DNA from: Planctomycetaceae bacterium
GTDB taxonomy: Bacteria; Planctomycetota; Planctomycetia; Planctomycetales; Planctomycetaceae
NCBI GenBank assembly: GCA_018699955.1
Contig: JABISG010000074.1
Span: 62,001-126,000 of the forward strand
Length of the DNA stretch: 64,000 nt
Direction of reading: 5' to 3'
Each line of letters opens with the position of its first letter. Position 1 is the stretch's first letter. Made by a program: the position numbers and the translations under genes. The notes under the pieces are model-generated. The model was not told where the DNA came from, did not search any database, and worked only from the letters and a program-made list of their open reading frames with translations. This document shows, in pieces, positions 55,630 to 64,000 of the stretch.

Positions 55630-56139
55630 AAGCCCCCTTCCATGGGAGAGGCGTTACGGCCGCTGGATTCTGAAATCCCTCGACCGCACGTGAGTCGTAC
55701 ATCCATGCACAACGTCGCTGAGGCCTATCATTGTTGTCGGTCAGAATGCGGAACGTTAATCAATCTAGAAGTTTTGCTCAAGAACAAAATCGAGCGATCT
55801 GAGACGAAAGTTGATCCCGCGACACGGGTTGCGTAATCCTACCCACTACCGATTGATGTCGAGTTGCGCGCCGCATCCAGATTACGCACCTTTTGCAGCT
55901 TCTCACACGCTTTTCTATCCGCGGAATCTCCCTCCAGATTCAGGATGCTCTGTGATACAACACACGGGACTTGGCGGGCTGCATTTTTGTATCAATTCCC
56001 CGTTCTCGTTTGCCACTCGCTTGGGTGCCACTGGCGTGTCGCCAGTGGCACCCAAGTTGTCGATTACAAAACGACGTTGTAGTAATGCGATAGGGCCTTG
56101 ATCTCTTTCTGAATCTGCAATTGCGAACGGAGTTGTGCG
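55630..56139. promoter_or_regulatory. Divergent region upstream of the MoxR/VWA operon
   Basis: About 510 bases lie between the operon and an SGNH gene, with no supportable gene. A relatively AT-rich stretch at about 55735-55800 is the best place for the operon promoter, but boxes are not clear. It contains a long perfect inverted repeat at 56020-56056. Confidence 0.35.
56020..56056. repeat. 17-bp perfect inverted repeat
   Basis: CTTGGGTGCCACTGGCG (56020-56036) and its exact complement (56040-56056) flank TGT. The element faces into no stop codon, being about 85 bases before a start, so it is not an obvious terminator. Its core recurs near 35551. Confidence 0.8.
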
Positions 56140-56910
56140 TTGTCGCGGCGAATCATTCTGCTGGGCGCCAGCAATCTGACCATGGGATTGCCGCGCTTGG
56201 TTCGCGCATTCGCGGCCGGATTCGATGGGCCGTTGGAAATCTGCGCAGCACTCGGTCACGGCCGATCGTACGGCATGTGGAGCCGCGTTCTCTATCGGGA
56301 ATTGCCTGGCATTGTCGATTGTGGATTGTGGCCAGCACTTGCAACGAGCAGCGAGCAACCAGACAAGACATTGGGACTGATAACCGACGTCGGCAACGAC
56401 TTATTGTACGGTGCCGAGGTTTCGCAGATTGCCGAATGGGTGGAAACGTGCGTCACGCGAATGAAAGGAGATGATGCCGACGTGGTGTTGACGTCCTTGC
56501 CAACCGATTGCGTCGATCGATTGGGACCGTGGCGGTATTACCCAATTCGCAAACTGTTATTCCCCAACAGTCGCATCAGTCTTGAGGAAATACGCCGCCG
56601 CGCCCACGAATTAAACGAACTGGTGCTGGAACTCGGACGGCAGCACGGAGCAACCGTAGTCGAGTTACCGGGCAAACTGTATAGCTTCGACCCAATTCAT
56701 TTTCGGCACACGCGCCGCAGCGAAGCGTGGCGTCGGATTCTGTGCGGATGGTCGGAATTCCCGCCGGAAACACCAACGCACCTCGCCTCGCCGGCTGCAT
56801 GGTTTCGCCTCTCGCGAATTCAACCAGAACTCCGCCGCGTGTTCGGTCGCGAACGCCGCACCGACCAACCGGTTTTCGATCGCGGACGGGTGAAGGTCTC
56901 GCTGTATTGA
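56140..56910 (+). CDS. SGNH/GDSL-type hydrolase-like protein
   Basis: This 256-aa cytoplasmic protein starts at TTG 56140 with GGAG 8 bases upstream; no ATG fits. SGNH blocks are present: IILLGASN at the start (GDSN position, Ser12 in place of the usual Ser), TDVGNDLLYG near residue 87 (Gly/Asn block), and DPIHFR near 188 (Asp-x-x-His). The spacing fits the esterase/lipase superfamily. An unusual trait is the absence of any signal peptide. Substrate unknown. It is divergent from the MoxR/VWA operon. Confidence 0.62.
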   Translation: MSRRIILLGASNLTMGLPRLVRAFAAGFDGPLEICAALGHGRSYGMWSRVLYRELPGIVDCGLWPALATSSEQPDKTLGLITDVGNDLLYGAEVSQIAEWVETCVTRMKGDDADVVLTSLPTDCVDRLGPWRYYPIRKLLFPNSRISLEEIRRRAHELNELVLELGRQHGATVVELPGKLYSFDPIHFRHTRRSEAWRRILCGWSEFPPETPTHLASPAAWFRLSRIQPELRRVFGRERRTDQPVFDRGRVKVSLY

Positions 56911-57096
56911 CCGACTAAGCTGTCAGCCATCAGCTTTCAGCGGTCAGCCAGGACGCCGACGAACACCACCGTGCCTGATGCGCCTCTTTCGCACATGTGC
57001 CTCTCCAAGTCTTTTGCGCGTGACGGCGAACGGTTACTCTGTTAGAAACAGATACCGCGTCGAGTGCCGACATATCACGCGAGAGGAACGAACCAG

Positions 57097-57474
57097 ATGG
57101 CCGGAATTTCGGAGACTCGCCACAACAAGGTCCTTCTCGCCAGTCAGAAGCGAACCACTCTTATCGTCACGCCGGCAGGCGACGCGGTTGGGTTCGATGG
57201 AGGAAATCTGCAGGACGAATTGCGGATTCTCATCAGTCTGCTCGACGGAACCGACTTGAAAAACGTCGCCGTCGATCTTGGCGGGTCGAATTACTTTGGC
57301 ACCATTGTCATCGGCGGCATCACCAGTCTCGGGCAAAAAGCTGAGGAAGTCGGCGGCCGGCTCGTCATCTGCAACGCATCGGAAGAAATGCAGAACATTA
57401 TGCGGGTGATGCATCTGGATGAACGATGCCCGCACTTCAAGACGCTCCGCGCCGCGTTGAAAGAACTGAATTGA
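57097..57474 (+). CDS. STAS-domain protein (anti-sigma factor antagonist-like)
   Basis: This 125-aa protein starts at ATG 57097 with GAGAGGA about 9 bases upstream. The STAS fold is visible: TLIVTPAGDAVGF, LQDELRILISLLDGTDLKNVAVDLGG (quoted in part), FGTIVIGGITSLGQKAEEVGGRLVIC (quoted in part) and MRVMHLDERCPHFKTL. The phosphorylatable Ser/Thr position of SpoIIAA-like proteins falls near the TIVIGG stretch, so regulation by phosphorylation is possible. No anti-sigma kinase lies nearby. It may regulate a distant sigma factor or serve in a signalling complex. Confidence 0.75.
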   Translation: MAGISETRHNKVLLASQKRTTLIVTPAGDAVGFDGGNLQDELRILISLLDGTDLKNVAVDLGGSNYFGTIVIGGITSLGQKAEEVGGRLVICNASEEMQNIMRVMHLDERCPHFKTLRAALKELN

Positions 57475-57608
57475 CATCACGACTTGACGGCTGTCGATTT
57501 CGTGCGCATCGCCCATCGCTGCATTTTTCCTTTGACCGTGACTACGCCAACCGGCTACGCTAGGGGTGTGTGCATGTTCCGCATCATTTCGGGTAATTTG
57601 AGGAAGCA

Positions 57609-58424
57609 ATGAGTCGTACGGTTGATGATTTCTGGGCAGCGTATCACCGCGCCAGCGCATGCGCAGGACGGTCGGTGCAGATTTTTCGCACATTGGAAAC
57701 CAACGGTGACTTGCTGCGATTGCTGGATGAAATCGCCGTCGATGAATTGCAGCAGGCCAGCGAAGCAATCGATGCGATTCGGTCGTATCTGGTGCCGGCG
57801 ATTCCCGATGTCGCCACCTTTGGGCCGGCGATGGCCGCTTCGTGGCATCACGCGGTCTACAATTGCCTGGGTGATCTGCTCCGCGACATCATGAATATTG
57901 TTGGTGCGCCACCCGAAGTGAATTGGTACGCCGGGACCATGAGCGAGGAGCAACGCGACCAGGAACTGCTGAAAGTGGGCGATCGACTGGTCCCCATTCG
58001 CGAATTCGTCACAAAGCAATACAGCGGTGTTGAGAGCGAATTGAAACGAGCGCGTTGCATGCTCTACAAGGAAATGTCGATTGCCTGGCAAGCCTACAAC
58101 TGGGAATGCGCAATGGGCATTAACGCCGAGCCACCTAATGTTGGCGGGGGAACGGCGGTGATGACTTCGCACGGGCCCGACTTCCGCTCGGTCATCTGGA
58201 ACAGCAAGTCGTTTTCCTTCACGCGGCTGCAATCGCGGGCGGTGGCGCTGTTGTGGGAAGCTTGGGACAACGACACGCCGGAAGTGGGCGAAGATCACAT
58301 CGTCGGTTCATTGCAGATTGAAGACCAAGCCCTGCGCGACGTTTTTTCCAACCACAAAGCGTGGGGAACCATGATCGTCGCCGGTGAAACCGAAGGCTCC
58401 TACCGGCTCGTATCATCGGCCTAA
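57609..58424 (+). CDS. Orphan conserved-looking protein of unknown function
   Basis: This 271-aa protein starts at ATG 57609 with GAGGAAG 5 bases upstream. I recognise no family. Residues 1-170 are mainly helical (RTLETNGDLLRLLDEIAVDEL, ASEAIDAIRSYLV). Residues about 195-265 (FSFTRLQSRAVALLWEAWDN, VGSLQIEDQALRDVFSNHKAW) look like a winged-helix unit, ending in a strand pair (TMIVAGETEGSYRLV). It follows the STAS gene by 134 bases in the same direction. It could be a DNA-binding regulator, but that is weak. Confidence 0.5.
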   Translation: MSRTVDDFWAAYHRASACAGRSVQIFRTLETNGDLLRLLDEIAVDELQQASEAIDAIRSYLVPAIPDVATFGPAMAASWHHAVYNCLGDLLRDIMNIVGAPPEVNWYAGTMSEEQRDQELLKVGDRLVPIREFVTKQYSGVESELKRARCMLYKEMSIAWQAYNWECAMGINAEPPNVGGGTAVMTSHGPDFRSVIWNSKSFSFTRLQSRAVALLWEAWDNDTPEVGEDHIVGSLQIEDQALRDVFSNHKAWGTMIVAGETEGSYRLVSSA

Positions 58425-58429
58425 GCCGC

Positions 58430-58445
58430 GCGAAACCGCAAGCGG
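58430..58445. repeat. GCGAAACCGCAAGCGG element
   Basis: This 16-base element is identical to 52082-52097. Here it lies between convergent genes, 4 bases from each, and spans nearly the whole gap. Confidence 0.5.
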
Positions 58446-58448
58446 CAG

Positions 58449-60230
58449 TCACGCGCCCACATCGGGCTTCTTCCGTACGACTTGCACGATGAGCGCGAGC
58501 AGAATGAAGCTCCCCATCCCGTACATTCCATACGTCTTGAATGGACTGGCGCTAATGCTCGAGTAGCTGCCGAGTGCCGCCATTCCCGCAGCAACGCCCA
58601 TCAGCACGTTCCAGACAATCCGCTTGCCTCCCTGCGGCAGATTCTCGCCCATCAGGCTCTTGGAATTCATCATGAAGAAGAAAGTGAAATAGGCAATCGG
58701 CAGCAGCATAAAACCGAACATCGACGTTGGCACGGCCAGCCAGAGTTTTGCATCACCGGTCCAGAAGAACGATCCGATGGCTCCGACCACTGCCGCCAGA
58801 AAACATCCGAGCCGATGTGGCATCCCTTCCGATTTCAGCCCCAACATTTCGCAGATGACGAATCCATTGATCAACATCAGAATGATGATCGTCGAAATCG
58901 CCATGCCGAGTACGCCGATGCCGAAAATGTATTGAGCGACGCCCTTACCGGTCAACGGCTCCAGCGCGCCGGCCAGATTGAACGCGTCGCGTTTGACCAG
59001 CATTGCAGCCAACTCCCGGTCGGCCTTTGGCAATTCAGATCGGGCGCGATCCAATTCTGCCTTGCTTGCGTCTGCCTTCTCTTTGTCTGAACTTTTTGTG
59101 TCTTCCGCAATCTTCGCCAGCCAAGCGGCCCCCTTCTCTTCCTTCAACCGTTTGTCTAACAACTTGTTGAATCCACCGACCAGATCCTTCGGCGGCTGGA
59201 TGACGAGGCCGTTCTTGTCGGTCTCTCCCAGGAGGCCGGGAGCCGGCGTTGCATGAAACTGCGAAGCCGACGCAATGACCACGCAACTGGTCGCCAACAG
59301 GAACGGGATGAACAATCCGGTCGCCAGATCGAACACGGCTAAACCGCGAAAGTCGCGGTCCCAGCCGCGCTTCATCATCGAATAGGGCAGCAGGAACGTC
59401 ATGTTAATGCCGACAGCGGTTGCCGCTGCCGTTATCATCACCTGCTGCTGTTGACCGACGATTTCCGATTTCCAAAAGCTCGAATACTCGCCCACCGATG
59501 CTAACGCACTGCCAAACTTCGCGGACGGCTCGAACAGTTGGCTGGGATTCGGAATGAACCCGCTGAAGATCGCCCCCCAATCGAGCAGGCCGCCCTTCAT
59601 GCTCATCGCGACGACGACGCCAACGAAACTGACGACGACAACGCCCACCATCACTTTCAACAACACCTCGAACAGCTTGATGCCCCAACTGCCGGAATCA
59701 TAAAACCACACCACAACTCCAGCAACGGCAAACAGCAAACCAACGACGATGACTTGACCGCCGGTTTGCGAAAGAATTCCCGACGAATGGAAAAACACGG
59801 CAGGCCCGAAGAAGTCGGGCGCCAGGTTTTGCCGAACGGCCGCTGTGCCGAGCGCAAATTGTGGCATGCACCACACCAGATTGGCCATCAGCGTGGCGAT
59901 GGCCCAGCCCCAACCCAACACGGGATTGATGTGCTTGTTGATCGCGTCGAACGGGCGTTCGCCGGTCGAAAGCGACACATAGCCAATCGCGCTGAGCATG
60001 ATGATGCCGAGAATCATCGCCAACGGTTGCAGCCACATCAGGTCGTAGCCGGCCAACACACCCAAATACAAACTGCCGGCCAGCGATCCGCCGCCCAACG
60101 TGATGGCACCCTGCAGCCAACCGGGACCAGAAAGTCGCGTATAGGCCAGCAGCTTCGCCACGGTCCCTTTCGACTGTGCCTGCAGAATCACTTGCCGATC
60201 TCGCTCGACGGCCGACGTCTCTTCGCTCAT
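58449..60230 (-). CDS. Nramp-related divalent metal transporter with charged insertion
   Basis: This 593-aa membrane protein has about eleven helices. The first helix, GPGWLQGAITLGGGSLAGSLY, occupies the Nramp TM1 place where canonical members have DPGN; here the Asp and Asn ligands are absent. The sixth-helix region includes VGINMTFLLPYSMMKR. Between helices 7 and 8 (about 345-425) lies an extra hydrophilic stretch rich in Lys, Asp and Glu (KADASKAELDRARSELPKAD), probably a cytoplasmic or periplasmic coiled-coil. It may transport Mg2+ or another ion rather than Mn2+/Fe2+. Start ATG 60230; ribosome site weak. The gene converges with the orphan protein. Confidence 0.7.
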   Translation of the reverse strand: MSEETSAVERDRQVILQAQSKGTVAKLLAYTRLSGPGWLQGAITLGGGSLAGSLYLGVLAGYDLMWLQPLAMILGIIMLSAIGYVSLSTGERPFDAINKHINPVLGWGWAIATLMANLVWCMPQFALGTAAVRQNLAPDFFGPAVFFHSSGILSQTGGQVIVVGLLFAVAGVVVWFYDSGSWGIKLFEVLLKVMVGVVVVSFVGVVVAMSMKGGLLDWGAIFSGFIPNPSQLFEPSAKFGSALASVGEYSSFWKSEIVGQQQQVMITAAATAVGINMTFLLPYSMMKRGWDRDFRGLAVFDLATGLFIPFLLATSCVVIASASQFHATPAPGLLGETDKNGLVIQPPKDLVGGFNKLLDKRLKEEKGAAWLAKIAEDTKSSDKEKADASKAELDRARSELPKADRELAAMLVKRDAFNLAGALEPLTGKGVAQYIFGIGVLGMAISTIIILMLINGFVICEMLGLKSEGMPHRLGCFLAAVVGAIGSFFWTGDAKLWLAVPTSMFGFMLLPIAYFTFFFMMNSKSLMGENLPQGGKRIVWNVLMGVAAGMAALGSYSSISASPFKTYGMYGMGSFILLALIVQVVRKKPDVGA

Positions 60231-60317
60231 GGTGGTCTTTCAACAGTTGGGTTTCGCGGCCTTCGGGCCGAGATCACAAGAAAAAATCTGCAGTCAATCA
60301 ACTAATTCTGTGGTTGG

Positions 60318-60629
60318 TTAATCGTGGTCCTTGCGCACATGTTTCATCGCTCGGTAGATCATCAGGTACAAACCGCTGCCGAACACGCCCACCAACATCC
60401 CGCCCACGCCGCCGGCGAGAAGTCCTGGAATCGGCTCATCGACAACGGACCAGCCAACACCGGCGCCAATCAACACACCCACCAGGACGCTGATGCCCTG
60501 AATCACGTTGTCTTTCAAGCGGACGTTTGGCCCTGCAATTGTATCGGTCACCAGATTGTACTGCTGGCGTCCCGTCATACCTGCTTGATCTTGTTCGTCG
60601 TCAAATTCCAGTTCTTCGGCATCGGACAT
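60318..60629 (-). CDS. Small two-helix membrane protein
   Basis: This 103-aa protein starts at ATG 60629, with GGAGAG 5 bases upstream. The first 45 residues are acidic and hydrophilic (SDAEELEFDDEQDQ). Two helices follow: ISVLVGVLIGAGVGWSVV and GLLAGGVGGMLVGVFGSGLY, both Gly-rich as in small packed helices. The basic C-terminus (HVRKDHD) faces the cytoplasm. It lies upstream of the Nramp-like gene on the same strand by 87 bases and may be its partner. No family recognised. Confidence 0.6.
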   Translation of the reverse strand: MSDAEELEFDDEQDQAGMTGRQQYNLVTDTIAGPNVRLKDNVIQGISVLVGVLIGAGVGWSVVDEPIPGLLAGGVGGMLVGVFGSGLYLMIYRAMKHVRKDHD

Positions 60630-60889
60630 CACAACTCTCCTGTTGTTGAAGGCCGCATTTCCACCGGAGATGATTCACACAGGCCAACCACCCACGTGTC
60701 TACTTTGCCAACTGTCTTCGCAGAATGCAAACTCAGCGTGAAACAGGAATGCCTATTGCTCACCAAGTCTCAAAAACCTGGGTGACAGAACAACCCGGTC
60801 TTGGGCAATCGCCTGCTGGCAAACGGTTCCGCCATGTGACACAATGGGTACTTTGCTGCATTTCGTTCGATCCGCTGAAAGGGACTCCC

Positions 60890-63556
<2,667 letters not shown>

Positions 63557-63575
63557 TGTGGAGTGCTCGTTCGAT

Positions 63576-63605
63576 CCCACGGGCCGCAGCCCGTAGGCTT
63601 TTTGT
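63576..63605. repeat. CCCACGGG hairpin repeat, terminator-like
   Basis: CCCACGGG (63576-63583) faces CCCGTAGG (63590-63597) with one mismatch and is followed by CTTTTTG. It sits 20 bases past the dehydrogenase stop. Confidence 0.65.
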
Positions 63606-63656
63606 GTATTGAACGCGTTTGATTTATTGATGGAATTCTTTGGCGTTGTGATTTTC

Positions 63657-64000
63657 ATGAGTGTTAAGAGACGAACCATTCAGACCGTTTTGTTGGCGCT
63701 CGCTGTGAACGCCATCGTTGTTTTTCCAGCGATGGCCGACAGTGCGGTGCCGGCAATTATGAATCTACTCAAGAGTGGGCGGCTTCCTAAAGAGAGGCTC
63801 GGCACAGTTGTCGAACTGGTTTGCAAGCAGGGCAATGCCGAAGATTTAGGCTACATTTTCGGGCAGGCGCTCAAACCGGATGCCTTCACCAGCAGCACTC
63901 GCGTTTCGGCGCTGCAGAATCTGGCGGCGGCGACCGTCAGCCGCAAAGTGAAACCAGAGGGTGATCTCGCAGGACTTGCCAAGTTGATCCAGCCGGGCGC
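63657..64000 (+). CDS. Exported HEAT-repeat protein, N-terminal part
   Basis: A plus-strand frame starts at ATG 63657 and stays open to the right edge (114 codons). A signal peptide is clear (TIQTVLLALAVNAIVVFPAMA, quoted in part). The mature part (AVPAIMNLLKSGRLPKERL, VVELVCKQGNAEDLGYIFGQ, RVSALQNLAAATVSRK) is built of HEAT-like helix pairs. In planctomycetes such proteins often continue into a heme-bearing c-type cytochrome and pair with the PVC-type dehydrogenase immediately upstream; the heme part is not visible here. Confidence 0.75.
   Translation, partial: MSVKRRTIQTVLLALAVNAIVVFPAMADSAVPAIMNLLKSGRLPKERLGTVVELVCKQGNAEDLGYIFGQALKPDAFTSSTRVSALQNLAAATVSRKVKPEGDLAGLAKLIQPG

Noticed and set aside
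60725..60889. 55-residue N-terminal extension of the PVC dehydrogenase
   Set aside because: The signal peptide begins right after the GTG at 60890, which has a good ribosome site; the upstream residues would bury the signal.

Overview
The window looks like a chromosome segment from a planctomycete (phylum Planctomycetota). It carries two Tat-signal DUF1501 proteins, a DUF1080 protein, a ThuA-like protein, a TIGR03009 protein, a PVC-type (TIGR02604-like) dehydrogenase fused to an SGNH domain, and FG-GAP and PQQ-like propellers. All of these are typical of this phylum. The DNA is moderately GC-rich, most genes sit alone or in short operons, and small hairpin repeats recur between genes.

Layout. 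1-1.6 kb: the start of pckA on the minus strand, then a small orphan ORF and a TIR-domain gene. 1.7-11.3 kb: exported degradative or secretory proteins (DUF1501, a Tat-exported protein of unknown role, DUF1080, a TIM-barrel isomerase), a two-domain TrkA-N potassium-channel-like protein, tRNA-Val(CAC), and an operon of a LolD-like ATPase, an FtsX-like permease and a degenerate kinase. 11.3-13.8 kb: recJ-pcm. 14-20 kb: ThuA, esterase, DUF1501 and an FG-GAP/esterase fusion. 20.3-20.8 kb: a structured RNA with an exceptionally long Shine-Dalgarno, a 13-codon ORF, a strong terminator and a 47-aa ORF. 20.8-27 kb: housekeeping genes ribH-nusB, rho, coaE and polA. 27-35.5 kb: a secreted hydrolase, a GT39-like membrane glycosyltransferase, TIGR03009-PASTA, a PQQ-like propeller, a HEAT-like exported protein and purQ. 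35.6-37.2 kb: ispE-spoVG, in which SpoVG carries an inserted zinc ribbon. 37.6-40.4 kb: a GH43-like propeller protein and an exported protein of unknown function.

40.5-55.6 kb is the most striking block. It is one minus-strand operon of eight genes: TPR/gluzincin peptidase, DUF4159, MoxR ATPase, DUF58, BatA/VWA, a 1254-aa membrane-anchored coiled-coil protein, a VWA/GATase-like membrane protein, and an exported C13 (legumain/caspase-fold) peptidase-like protein with an EF-hand-like loop. Its last five genes overlap by 4 bp or nearly so. I read it as an envelope AAA+/VWA machine whose terminal gene encodes a candidate protease.

56-64 kb: an SGNH hydrolase, a STAS protein, an orphan conserved protein, an Nramp-like transporter with a charged insertion, a small membrane protein, the SGNH/PVC dehydrogenase fusion, and the start of a HEAT-repeat protein that runs off the window.

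All functional statements rest on motif recognition by eye. No database search was run.
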